Position numbers and translations under genes: made by a program
Assembly: GCF_014699135.1 (NCBI RefSeq)
Contig: NZ_JACOFT010000002.1
Location: forward strand, 806,001-870,000
From: Cognatundibacterium aquatile
GTDB lineage: Bacteria; Pseudomonadota; Gammaproteobacteria; Burkholderiales; Burkholderiaceae_D
Direction of reading: 5' to 3'
DNA: 64,000 nt
In this document: positions 56,873 through 64,000 of the stretch, in pieces
Position numbering within the stretch: position 1 is the first letter of the stretch
How the letters are laid out: every line of letters begins with the position of its first letter
Notes under the pieces: model-generated
Seen by the model: only the letters and a program-made list of their open reading frames with translations
The model's database searches: none
Told to the model about the DNA's origin: nothing

Positions 56873-56900
56873 CATTTCCTTCTGTACTTGGTTTTAGGCT

Positions 56901-57059
56901 CCCTCTCCCGCGAGCGGGAGAGGGTAGGGTGAGGGTCGTTGAGTTTGAAAATTAGCTCTGGAGTAAATCCACAGTAAACTCAAAATAAAGTACTTATTTA
57001 AATTTGCAATTGATCAATCGCCCTCATCCCAACCCTTCTCCCGCTTGCGGGAGAAGGGC
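56901..57059. repeat. Inverted pair of CCCTCTCCCGC intergenic repeats
   Basis: Unit 1 (56901-56935) reads CCCTCTCCCGCGAGCGGGAG and continues AGGG-TAGGGTGAGGG. Unit 2 (57021-57059) is its near reverse complement CCCTCATCCCAACCCTTCTC, continuing to a CCCGC/GCGGG hairpin. Each unit folds alone and the two can also pair with each other across 85 bp of AT-rich DNA. Such CCCTCxCCC repeats are widespread between genes in proteobacteria. They fill the acnD-prpF gap. Confidence 0.8.
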
Positions 57060-57071
57060 TTATTTCATCAA

Positions 57072-59663
57072 TTACACTTTCTTCGTCGATTCCAAAAAGT
57101 CTTGTGCAAAGCGCTGTAACACGCCACCGGCCTCATAAATCGAGACTTCTTCTGCTGTATCCAGGCGGCAGGTGACTGGCACTTCGACGCGTTCACCGTT
57201 TTTACGATGAATGATCAGCGTCAGCATGGCGCGTGGTGTGCGTTCGCCAACGACATCAAACGTTTCGCTACCATCGATATTCAGCGTCAGGCGGTTCACG
57301 CCTGGTTTGAATTCGAGAGGCAATACGCCCATACCGACCAGATTCGTACGATGGATACGTTCGAAACCTTCAGCCACAATCGCTTCCACACCCGCCAGAC
57401 GCACACCTTTAGCGGCCCAGTCACGTGATGAACCCTGACCATAATCCGCGCCAGCAATAATGATCAACGGCTGCTTACGCTCCATATAGGTTTCAATCGC
57501 TTCCCACATGCGGGTCACTTTGCCTTCCGGCTCCACACGCGCCAGCGAACCGGCTTTGACTTTGCCATCGACCTGCACCATTTCATTCTTCAATGTCGGA
57601 TTCGCAAAGGTCGCGCGCTGCGCTGTCAGATGATCGCCGCGATGGGTTGCGTAGGAATTGAAGTCTTCTTCCGGCAAACCCATTTTGGCGAGGTAAGCAC
57701 CCGCCGCACTGTCGAGCATGATCGCATTCGATGGTGATAAATGATCTGTCGTGATATTGTCGCCCAATACCGCCAAAGGACGCATACCCGTCATCGTGCG
57801 TGGCGCAGCGAGCGCGCCTTCCCAGTACGGTGGGCGACGGATATACGTCGTTTGTGGACGCCAGTCGTACAGCGGGCTGACTTTCTCACCGTTGTCGGCC
57901 TGAATCGCAAACATAGGCTCGTACACCTGACGGAACATTTCAGGCTTGACGCTGGATTTCACAATCGCATCAATTTCTTCATCGGTAGGCCAGATATCTT
58001 TCAGACGGATTTCTTTGCCATCAACGACAGTCAAAACATCCTTCTCGATATCAAAGCGTATCGTGCCGGCAATCGCATACGCAACGACCAACGGTGGCGA
58101 AGCGAGGAATGCTTGCTTTGCATACGGATGGATACGTCCATCGAAATTACGGTTACCGGATAACACGGCAGTCGCGTATAAATCGCGATCTATAATTTCT
58201 TGCTGGATCACAGGATCAAGCGCGCCGGACATGCCGTTGCAAGACGTGCAGGCATAGGCCACCACGCCGAAGCCCAGCCTTTCCAGATCGTCCATCAAAC
58301 CAGCTTCTTCCAGATACAACGTAACCGCTTTGGAGCCTGGCGCCAGTGATGATTTCACCCACGGTTTGCGGGTCAGCCCGAGTCGGTTAGCGTTACGTGC
58401 CAGCAGTGCTGCGGCAATCACATTACGCGGATTGCTGGTGTTGGTGCAGCTGGTAATGGCGGCAATAATCACAGCGCCATCCGGCATTTGTCCTGGCACA
58501 TCATCCCATTGCGCAGCGATACCTTTGGCAGCCAGATCGGCTGTTGCAACACGTGCATGTGGATTCGAAGGACCAGCCATATTGCGCACCACGCTGGACA
58601 AATCGAATGTCAATACACGTTCGTACTCAGCGTTGATCAGACTGTTTGCCCACAGACCGGCGGCTTTCGCATAAGTCTCGACCAGTTTCACCTGCTCATC
58701 GCTACGGCCTGTCAGTTTCAGATAATCGATGGTTTGCTGATCGATCGCGAACATCGCTGCTGTCGCACCGTATTCTGGAGCCATATTCGAAATCGTCGCG
58801 CGATCACCGAGCGTCAGCGCAGCAGCGCCAGCGCCGTAAAATTCTAGGTAGGCGCCCACCACTTTTTGCTTGCGCAGGAATTCAGTCATTGCCAGCACTA
58901 CGTCTGTTGCGGTGATGCCTGGCTGTGGACGGCCAGAGAGTTCAACGCCAATGATATCCGGCAAACGCATCCACGATGCGCGGCCCAGCATGACGTTTTC
59001 TGCTTCCAGACCGCCAACACCGATCGCGATCACGCCCAGCGCATCGACGTGTGGCGTGTGGCTGTCGGTACCGACCAGCGTATCAGGAAATGCCACGCCA
59101 TCTTTCGCATGAATCACTGGCGACATCCGTTCCAGATTGATCTGGTGCATGATGCCATTACCCGGTGGGATCACATCGACATTTTTGAAGGCTTTTTTTG
59201 TCCAGTTAATGAAGTCAAACCGGTCTTCATTACGACGATCTTCAATCGCACGGTTTTTGGCGAACGCGTCAGGATCAAAACCACCGCATTCCACTGCCAA
59301 CGAGTGATCGACGATCAGTTGCACAGGTACGACCGGATTGACTTGCGCCGGATCACCGCCCTGCTCTGCAATCGCATCACGCAAACCCGCCAGATCAACC
59401 AGCGCAGTCTGACCCAGAATATCGTGACAGACCACACGCGCCGGAAACCACGGAAAATCGAGTTCGCGTTTGCGTTCGATGAACTGTTTCAGAGAGTCAG
59501 TCAGGGTTGCCGGGTCGCAACGACGCACCAGATTTTCAGCCAGTACGCGTGAGGTGTAGGGCAGTTTGTCGTAGGCGCCGGGTTGAATCGCTTCGACTGC
59601 CGCACGGGCGTCGAAAAAATCCAGTTGGGTGCCGGGGAGTGGTTTGCGGTTTGCAGTGTTCAT
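57072..59663 (-). CDS. acnD: Fe-S dependent 2-methylcitrate dehydratase AcnD
   Basis: Aconitase-superfamily enzyme that dehydrates 2-methylcitrate to 2-methylaconitate. 863 aa, close to family length. The 4Fe-4S cluster cysteines are in ITSCTNTSNPRN (near residue 404) and YACTSCNGMSG (near 471-474). The C-terminal swivel domain has GADYGQGSSRDWAAKGVRLAGVEAIV. Presence of prpF next to it distinguishes AcnD from AcnA. It lies between prpC and prpF on the same strand. Confidence 0.95.
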   Translation of the reverse strand: MNTANRKPLPGTQLDFFDARAAVEAIQPGAYDKLPYTSRVLAENLVRRCDPATLTDSLKQFIERKRELDFPWFPARVVCHDILGQTALVDLAGLRDAIAEQGGDPAQVNPVVPVQLIVDHSLAVECGGFDPDAFAKNRAIEDRRNEDRFDFINWTKKAFKNVDVIPPGNGIMHQINLERMSPVIHAKDGVAFPDTLVGTDSHTPHVDALGVIAIGVGGLEAENVMLGRASWMRLPDIIGVELSGRPQPGITATDVVLAMTEFLRKQKVVGAYLEFYGAGAAALTLGDRATISNMAPEYGATAAMFAIDQQTIDYLKLTGRSDEQVKLVETYAKAAGLWANSLINAEYERVLTFDLSSVVRNMAGPSNPHARVATADLAAKGIAAQWDDVPGQMPDGAVIIAAITSCTNTSNPRNVIAAALLARNANRLGLTRKPWVKSSLAPGSKAVTLYLEEAGLMDDLERLGFGVVAYACTSCNGMSGALDPVIQQEIIDRDLYATAVLSGNRNFDGRIHPYAKQAFLASPPLVVAYAIAGTIRFDIEKDVLTVVDGKEIRLKDIWPTDEEIDAIVKSSVKPEMFRQVYEPMFAIQADNGEKVSPLYDWRPQTTYIRRPPYWEGALAAPRTMTGMRPLAVLGDNITTDHLSPSNAIMLDSAAGAYLAKMGLPEEDFNSYATHRGDHLTAQRATFANPTLKNEMVQVDGKVKAGSLARVEPEGKVTRMWEAIETYMERKQPLIIIAGADYGQGSSRDWAAKGVRLAGVEAIVAEGFERIHRTNLVGMGVLPLEFKPGVNRLTLNIDGSETFDVVGERTPRAMLTLIIHRKNGERVEVPVTCRLDTAEEVSIYEAGGVLQRFAQDFLESTKKV

Positions 59664-59741
59664 GGCTTATTCAGGAAGAATGGATGTTCCGGGAGCGAAA
59701 CGCGTGGCAATCTCTTGCTGCGTCTTTGCCCTCTTTTATGC

Positions 59742-59776
59742 GCTGATGCTGTTACACATGAGTAAGCAGCATCAGC
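59742..59776 (-). other. Long hairpin between prpC and acnD
   Basis: GCTGATGCTG (59742-59751) pairs with CAGCATCAGC (59767-59776) and the stem extends inward with TTAC/GTAA, giving about 14 bp with one bulged base. No T run follows, so it may protect or process the mRNA between prpC and acnD rather than end it. Confidence 0.65.
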
Positions 59777-59795
59777 ACCTCAGACAAATGACAGA

Positions 59796-60944
59796 TTATT
59801 TACGGCTCTTGATCGGCACAAATTTCAAGTCCTCAGGACCGACATAATTTGCGCTAGGACGAATGATCTTGTTATCGATACGCTGTTCTATGATGTGTGC
59901 CGCCCAGCCGGATGTGCGGGCGATCACGAACAATGGTGTGAACATCGCTGTTGGCACGCCCATCATGTGATACGACACAGCAGAGAACCAGTCCAGATTC
60001 GGGAACATTTTTTTGATGTCCCACATCACTGTTTCCAGACGTTCAGCAATGTCGTACATCTTCATAGCACCCGCATCTTTCGACAGATTGCGCGCGACTT
60101 CTTTGATCACTTTGTTACGTGGATCAGAGATCGTGTAGACAGGGTGACCAAAGCCGATCACGACTTCTTTATTTTCAACGCGTTTTTTGATATCGGCTTC
60201 TGCTTCATCCGGATTGTCGTAGCGTTTCTGAATTTCAAACGCGACTTCATTCGCGCCGCCATGCTTAGGACCACGCAATGCGCCGATTGCGCCAGTGATC
60301 GCAGAATACATATCGGAACCGGTACCGGCGATGACACGACCGGTAAATGTTGATGCATTGAATTCATGCTCCGCATACAGAATCAGTGAGGTATGCATCG
60401 CTTTTTCCCACAGCTTGCTGGGCTTCTGGCCGTGCAGCAGATGCAGGAAATGGCCACCGATCGATTCGTCGTCAGTTTCGGTTTCTATGCGTTTGCCGTT
60501 GTGGCTGTAGTGATACCAGTACAGCAGCATGGAGCCCAGCGACGCCATCAGGCGATCAGCGATATCGCGTGCGCCCGGTGTGTTGTGGTCATCTTTTTCC
60601 GGCAAAACGCAACCCAGTGCGGAAACACCGGTACGCATCACGTCCATAGGATGCGACGATGCTGGCAGCCATTCGAGCGCTGCTTTCACATTCGCAGGCA
60701 AGCCGCGCAATGCTTTCAGTTTCGCTTTGTAGGCGTGCAGTTCGGCGACTGTCGGCAACTTACCGTGCACCAGCAAATGGGCGATTTCTTCAAACTCGCA
60801 GGCATCGGCCACGTCGAGAATATCGTAACCACGGTAATGCAGGTCGTTACCGGTTTTACCCACGGTACACAAAGCGGTATTACCCGCAGTCACGCCGGAC
60901 AAGGCAACGGATTTCTTTGGTTTGAAAGGAACTGCTTCGGTCAT
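59796..60944 (-). CDS. prpC: 2-methylcitrate synthase PrpC
   Basis: Citrate-synthase-fold enzyme joining propionyl-CoA and oxaloacetate. 382 aa, shorter than housekeeping citrate synthase, as is normal for PrpC. It begins [20 protein letters not shown], typical of 2-methylcitrate synthases. The active-site regions [14 protein letters not shown] (His) and [13 protein letters not shown] (His), and the C-terminal [11 protein letters not shown] are present. A good ribosome site (AGGAGAGCACC) precedes ATG 60944. Element B lies upstream, between it and prpB. Confidence 0.95.
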   Translation of the reverse strand: MTEAVPFKPKKSVALSGVTAGNTALCTVGKTGNDLHYRGYDILDVADACEFEEIAHLLVHGKLPTVAELHAYKAKLKALRGLPANVKAALEWLPASSHPMDVMRTGVSALGCVLPEKDDHNTPGARDIADRLMASLGSMLLYWYHYSHNGKRIETETDDESIGGHFLHLLHGQKPSKLWEKAMHTSLILYAEHEFNASTFTGRVIAGTGSDMYSAITGAIGALRGPKHGGANEVAFEIQKRYDNPDEAEADIKKRVENKEVVIGFGHPVYTISDPRNKVIKEVARNLSKDAGAMKMYDIAERLETVMWDIKKMFPNLDWFSAVSYHMMGVPTAMFTPLFVIARTSGWAAHIIEQRIDNKIIRPSANYVGPEDLKFVPIKSRK

Positions 60945-60966
60945 GGTGCTCTCCTGAGATAATTAG

Positions 60967-61044
60967 ATACTCCCCCCAGTATTTTTTAACGCCCAATGAG
61001 TCTGCTGAGGATAAGGCAATTATTTAAAAAAACAGGGGGGGTAT
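60967..61044. repeat. 78-bp dispersed palindromic element, copy B
   Basis: Begins ATACTCCCCCC (60967-60977) and ends GGGGGGGTAT (61035-61044), pairing over 10-11 bp with one T-G wobble. It is exactly the same length as copy A at 4558-4635 and shares CCCAATGA and the GAGGxTA core at equal spacing. It sits in the prpB-prpC gap, so the hairpin would be present in the operon mRNA. Confidence 0.78.
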
Positions 61045-61094
61045 GTGTTTTTATACGGTTTTAAAATGAATGGAATCCGGTAGAAAATAAGGAA

Positions 61095-61985
61095 TTATTT
61101 GTTCTTTTGCTGCGCAAACAAGGCATCCAGTTTTTGCTCGAAATCGTGATAGTTGATGCGTTCGTACAATTCCATCCGGGTTTGCATGGTATCGACCACG
61201 TTCTTTTGCGAACCGTCGCGGCGAATCGCGGTGTACACGTTTTCTGCCGCTTTGTTCATCGCGCGGAATGCGGACAATGGATACAACACCAGACCGACAT
61301 CCACTGCGGCCAGTTCTTCGACGGTATATAACGGTGTCGCACCAAATTCTGTGATGTTGGCCAGGATAGGTACTTTGACCGCATTAGCGAATTGTTTGTA
61401 CATCGCCAGTTCGGTAATCGCTTCCGGGAAAATCATGTCGGCACCGGCTTCAACACAAGCCTGAGCGCGATCAATCGCGGCTTCCAGACCTTCGACGGCG
61501 AGCGCATCGGTACGCGCCATAATCACGAAATTTTCATCGGTACGCGCATCGACTGCCGCTTTGATGCGATCAACCATTTCCTGCTTGGTGACAATTTCTT
61601 TGTTCGGACGATGGCCGCAACGCTTGGCGCCGACCTGATCTTCAATATGCATCGCCGCAGCGCCGAATTTGATCATCGATTTCACGGTCCGTGCCACGTT
61701 GAACGCAGATGAACCGAAACCGGTATCCACATCGACCAACAACGGCAGATCGCACACGTCAGTAATACGGCGCACATCGGTCAGCACGTCATCCAGATTC
61801 GAAATACCCAGATCAGGCAAACCCAGAGAACCGGCAGCGACGCCGCCACCGGACAGATAAATAGCCTTGAAGCCAGCGCGCTTGGCCAGCAAAGCGTGGT
61901 TCGCGTTGATCGCGCCGACCACTTGTAACGGGGATTCTTCTTGCATCGCCTTACGGAAGGCGGCACCTGCGGAGTAGTTGCTCAT
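61095..61985 (-). CDS. prpB: 2-methylisocitrate lyase PrpB
   Basis: Cleaves 2-methylisocitrate to pyruvate and succinate. 296 aa. The metal and substrate region reads [32 protein letters not shown] carries the catalytic Cys, and [20 protein letters not shown] follows. I choose ATG 61985 ([14 protein letters not shown]): the frame is open to 62057, but a sigma-54 promoter occupies 62028-62044, so longer versions would start upstream of transcription. First gene of the prp cluster. Confidence 0.94.
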   Translation of the reverse strand: MSNYSAGAAFRKAMQEESPLQVVGAINANHALLAKRAGFKAIYLSGGGVAAGSLGLPDLGISNLDDVLTDVRRITDVCDLPLLVDVDTGFGSSAFNVARTVKSMIKFGAAAMHIEDQVGAKRCGHRPNKEIVTKQEMVDRIKAAVDARTDENFVIMARTDALAVEGLEAAIDRAQACVEAGADMIFPEAITELAMYKQFANAVKVPILANITEFGATPLYTVEELAAVDVGLVLYPLSAFRAMNKAAENVYTAIRRDGSQKNVVDTMQTRMELYERINYHDFEQKLDALFAQQKNK

Positions 61986-62027
61986 ATCGTTGATGTCTTT
62001 CAGGTTAATGAAGTTGCCAGCGTCTAT

Positions 62028-62044
62028 TGCAATCAACATGCCAG
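62028..62044 (-). promoter_or_regulatory. Sigma-54 (-24/-12) promoter of the prp operon
   Basis: On the minus strand CTGGCATGTTGATTGCA: TGGCAT and TTGCA with the invariant GG and GC exactly ten bases apart, a near-perfect match to the RpoN consensus. Predicted start is around 62017, giving a leader of about 30 nt to prpB ATG 61985. PrpR, a sigma-54 activator, is encoded next door, which supports the call. Confidence 0.88.
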
Positions 62045-62136
62045 CACCAGCCGGCATCGCAACAGCTTAGACCGGGAATGTTAAAAATCAAGGACTTAAA
62101 CAGCGCAGATTAAGAATAATCAATTGCACATTCAGT

Positions 62137-62180
62137 ATGAAATGTTTCATAATGATGTTTCATAAAACGAAAAATGAAAC
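62137..62180. promoter_or_regulatory. Likely PrpR binding sites (upstream activating sequence)
   Basis: ATGAAA-TG-TTTCAT (62137-62150) followed by GTTTCAT (62157-62163) and ATGAAAC (62174-62180), arranged as inverted repeats. They lie about 95-150 bp upstream of the sigma-54 promoter and just before prpR, right for an enhancer bound by PrpR and for autoregulation. Confidence 0.72.
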
Positions 62181-62204
62181 ACGTTTTTCAGGATTGAAAC
62201 AAAT

Positions 62205-63890
62205 ATGAAACAACCACCATTGCCGTCGCGCGAAACACAAGACAAACCCGTGATCTGGACGGTATCGATTTCCCGCCTATTCGATATGTTCCGCGACATC
62301 ATGGTGGAATACGATGCGAATGCCGATATCGTTCCGCTCAATATGGGTTTTGAGGAAGCGGTACAACACATCCGCGAACGCCTGCAAATCGAGCGCTGCG
62401 ATGCGGTCGTTGCCGCCGGTTCGAATGCCGCGTATCTGAAAAGCCGCCTGCCGATTCCTGTTGTCACCGCTAAGGCCAGCGGCTTTGACGTCATGCAGGC
62501 GCTGGCGCGGGCCCGCAAGGTATCCAAGGAAATTGGTCTGATCACCTATCAGGAAACCATGCCCGAACTGGCTGATTTTAAAAATACGTTTGGCTTCAAA
62601 ATAGAACAACGCACCTACGTCACCGAAGAAGATGCCAGAGCGCAAATCAGCGAACTCAAGGCCAGCGGCATTCAGGCGATCGTCGGTGCCGGGCTGATTA
62701 CCGATCTGGCCGTCGAGGCGGGTCTGACCGGTATTTTTATGTACTCGGCCACCTCAATTCGTCAGGCATTTGACGATGCACTCGAAATCGCCCGGCTGAC
62801 ACGCCTGGAATCACAACGCGGTCGCCATCATCCGGCCGCAGACGCCTTACGCACCAAACACGGGATCAATGACCTGCGCGGTGAGTCGGCAATCATGGAA
62901 AATACCCGCCGCGCGATCAGCTTATTTGCACGTTCGCCCGCTACGGTGTTACTGCAGGGCGAAACCGGCACCGGTAAAGAACTGGCCGCACAAGCCATTC
63001 ATAGTGAAAGCCCACGGGCGCGGCAGCCTTTTGTTGCTGTCAATTGCGGTGCGATTGCGGAATCGCTGCTGGAATCGGAATTATTCGGTTATGACGAAGG
63101 CGCATTTACCGGTGCGCGTCGTGGCGGTCATGCGGGCTTATTCGAAGCCGCCAATCGCGGCACCTTATTTCTGGATGAAATCGGCGAAATGCCGCTGAAC
63201 CTGCAAACCCGTCTGCTGCGCGTTCTGGAAGAGCGCGAAATCGTCAGGGTCGGCGGCGTGCGGCCGGTCGCGGTTGATGTGCGCATCATCAGCGCCACGC
63301 ATTGCGATCTGGAAGCCAGAATCAGAGAAGGAAAATTCCGCTCAGACCTGTTTTACCGGCTTGCGGTGTTGCGTCTGCAATTGCCACCGCTGCGCGAGCG
63401 ACACGCCGACATCATGCCTCTGGCCGAATGGAGTCTGAAACATGCACTGGCGGCGATGGGCGCCCGCCCTCATCCGAATCTGCATGCGGAAATCAGCAGT
63501 TGCACCAGCTTATTTGAAACTTACCGATGGCCCGGCAACGTCAGAGAAATGCGCAACATGATGGAAAGACTGGCACTATTTCTCGCCGCAGAGCCCTTGC
63601 AGGCGCTGAGTCCGGCGTTTGTCAGCAAAATCTTGCCGGAATTATCAGACAGAATCACGACGAACGAAACGACAAAAGTCATCCATCAGATCCCTCAGGT
63701 AGAAGAGCAGTTAGCGGGTATGCAGGCTGCCTACCAGGAAACGCTGGAAGAAATCATGCAGCGTTTCGGTTATCAGCGGGACGCCGTTGCCGCCCATCTT
63801 GGCATCAGCAGGACAACGCTTTGGCGAAAATTAAAGCAACTACAAATTAACGACAAATCAGGCGATGAAAATCATCAGTCTGTAAGGTAA
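62205..63890 (+). CDS. prpR: Propionate catabolism activator PrpR (sigma-54 dependent)
   Basis: A 561-aa enhancer-binding protein. The N-terminal PrpR_N sensor domain (about 1-200, with [27 protein letters not shown] ligand residues) responds to 2-methylcitrate in known homologues. The central AAA+ domain has Walker A GETGTGKE (near 252), the sigma-54 contact loop GAFTGA (near 302) and FLDEIGEMP (Walker B). The C-terminal Fis-type helix-turn-helix is [23 protein letters not shown] is intact, so it should activate the RpoN promoter of the divergent prpB operon. ATG 62205 follows the inverted repeats directly. Confidence 0.95.
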   Translation: MKQPPLPSRETQDKPVIWTVSISRLFDMFRDIMVEYDANADIVPLNMGFEEAVQHIRERLQIERCDAVVAAGSNAAYLKSRLPIPVVTAKASGFDVMQALARARKVSKEIGLITYQETMPELADFKNTFGFKIEQRTYVTEEDARAQISELKASGIQAIVGAGLITDLAVEAGLTGIFMYSATSIRQAFDDALEIARLTRLESQRGRHHPAADALRTKHGINDLRGESAIMENTRRAISLFARSPATVLLQGETGTGKELAAQAIHSESPRARQPFVAVNCGAIAESLLESELFGYDEGAFTGARRGGHAGLFEAANRGTLFLDEIGEMPLNLQTRLLRVLEEREIVRVGGVRPVAVDVRIISATHCDLEARIREGKFRSDLFYRLAVLRLQLPPLRERHADIMPLAEWSLKHALAAMGARPHPNLHAEISSCTSLFETYRWPGNVREMRNMMERLALFLAAEPLQALSPAFVSKILPELSDRITTNETTKVIHQIPQVEEQLAGMQAAYQETLEEIMQRFGYQRDAVAAHLGISRTTLWRKLKQLQINDKSGDENHQSVR

Positions 63891-63943
63891 AATGAGCCCC
63901 AATTTCCGATATCCCCCTCACTGCCGAATTGCAACGGTGAAAT

Positions 63944-64000
63944 ATGAAAAAATTACTTATTGTTGATGATAGTAAAGTCTCGCGCATGGTTATCCGCGCC
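63944..64000 (+). CDS. Response regulator receiver (partial, runs off right edge)
   Basis: Only the first 19 codons are in the window: MKKLLIVDDSKVSRMVIRA. The IVDDS pair of aspartates is the acidic pocket of a CheY-like receiver. It starts 53 bp after prpR. What follows the receiver, if anything, is outside the window. Confidence 0.85.
   Translation, partial: MKKLLIVDDSKVSRMVIRA

Noticed and set aside
55988-56932. A 314-codon plus-strand frame
   Set aside because: Antisense shadow of prpF extending into the intergenic CCCTCTCCCGC repeat.
1-64000. Prophage, integrative element, restriction or defence island
   Set aside because: No integrase, transposase, phage, toxin-antitoxin, restriction or Cas genes were seen; neighbouring genes have uniform style and housekeeping functions.

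Overview
The window reads as one contiguous piece of a betaproteobacterial chromosome, most probably Burkholderiales and Oxalobacteraceae-like (Herminiimonas/Undibacterium/Janthinobacterium neighbourhood). This is inferred from the gene set: HpnC/HpnD/HpnE, an AcnD/PrpF-type methylcitrate cluster, a tsaB-rimI-uracil glycosylase-DUF1853 block facing lplT, an alpha carbonic anhydrase and chemoreceptors with C-terminal xWxxF tails. It also rests on moderate GC content and typical intergenic repeats. No prophage, integrase, transposase, CRISPR array or rRNA operon is visible. Most of the window is core metabolism; the accessory interest lies in repeats, secreted/lipoproteins and regulatory sites.

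Layout. 1-3.5 kb (minus): RND efflux pump, cut by the window edge, and its lipoprotein adaptor. 3.7-9.1 kb (plus): squalene-forming genes hpnC, hpnD, hpnE, with hpnC separated from hpnDE by two small plus-strand genes and a minus-strand repeat lipoprotein. 9.1-15.4 kb: radA, lplT, then a minus-strand tsaB-rimI-udg-DUF1853 operon and a thioredoxin-like gene. 15.4-15.8 kb: two identical tRNA-Arg(ACG) genes, each with its own terminator. 15.9-21.3 kb: kup, a MarR/HpaR-like regulator divergent from a bestrophin gene across two perfect palindromes, and a succinate CoA-transferase. 21.4-25.3 kb: carbonic anhydrase, a chemoreceptor, metR. 25.4-30.4 kb: metE and a LuxR response regulator/hybrid kinase pair. 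30.4-33.8 kb: a collagen-like lipoprotein and an HPP-CBS membrane protein. 33.9-42.4 kb: tRNA-Ser(GCT), a 98-bp palindromic repeat, lysC, DUF1415, aceB, haloacid dehalogenase with divergent LysR, a second chemoreceptor, a cold-shock gene. 42.8-53.4 kb: a secreted protein plus CapA-like pair, ferredoxin, SCP2 protein, methyltransferase, CysB-like regulator, patatin autotransporter, FAH-family enzyme, DUF885 peptidase-like protein, HDOD protein.

53.4-63.9 kb holds the 2-methylcitrate cycle for propionate: prpB-prpC-acnD-prpF-prpE on the minus strand, with the sigma-54 activator prpR divergent. A near-consensus -24/-12 promoter lies 43-59 bp upstream of the prpB start chosen here, and GTTTCAT/ATGAAAC inverted repeats lie about 100 bp further upstream, so the whole circuit can be read from the sequence. 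Each intercistronic gap of this cluster contains a different inverted-repeat structure. Together with aceB and the CoA-transferase, the window is rich in short-chain acid and C2/C3 assimilation.

The least-described signals are a 78-bp dispersed element with C-tract inverted ends (two clear copies, one diverged), a lipoprotein that alternates collagen-like triplets with EF-hand-like loops, a three-repeat Cys-paired lipoprotein, and a translationally coupled secreted-protein/CapA pair. A response-regulator gene begins at the right edge.
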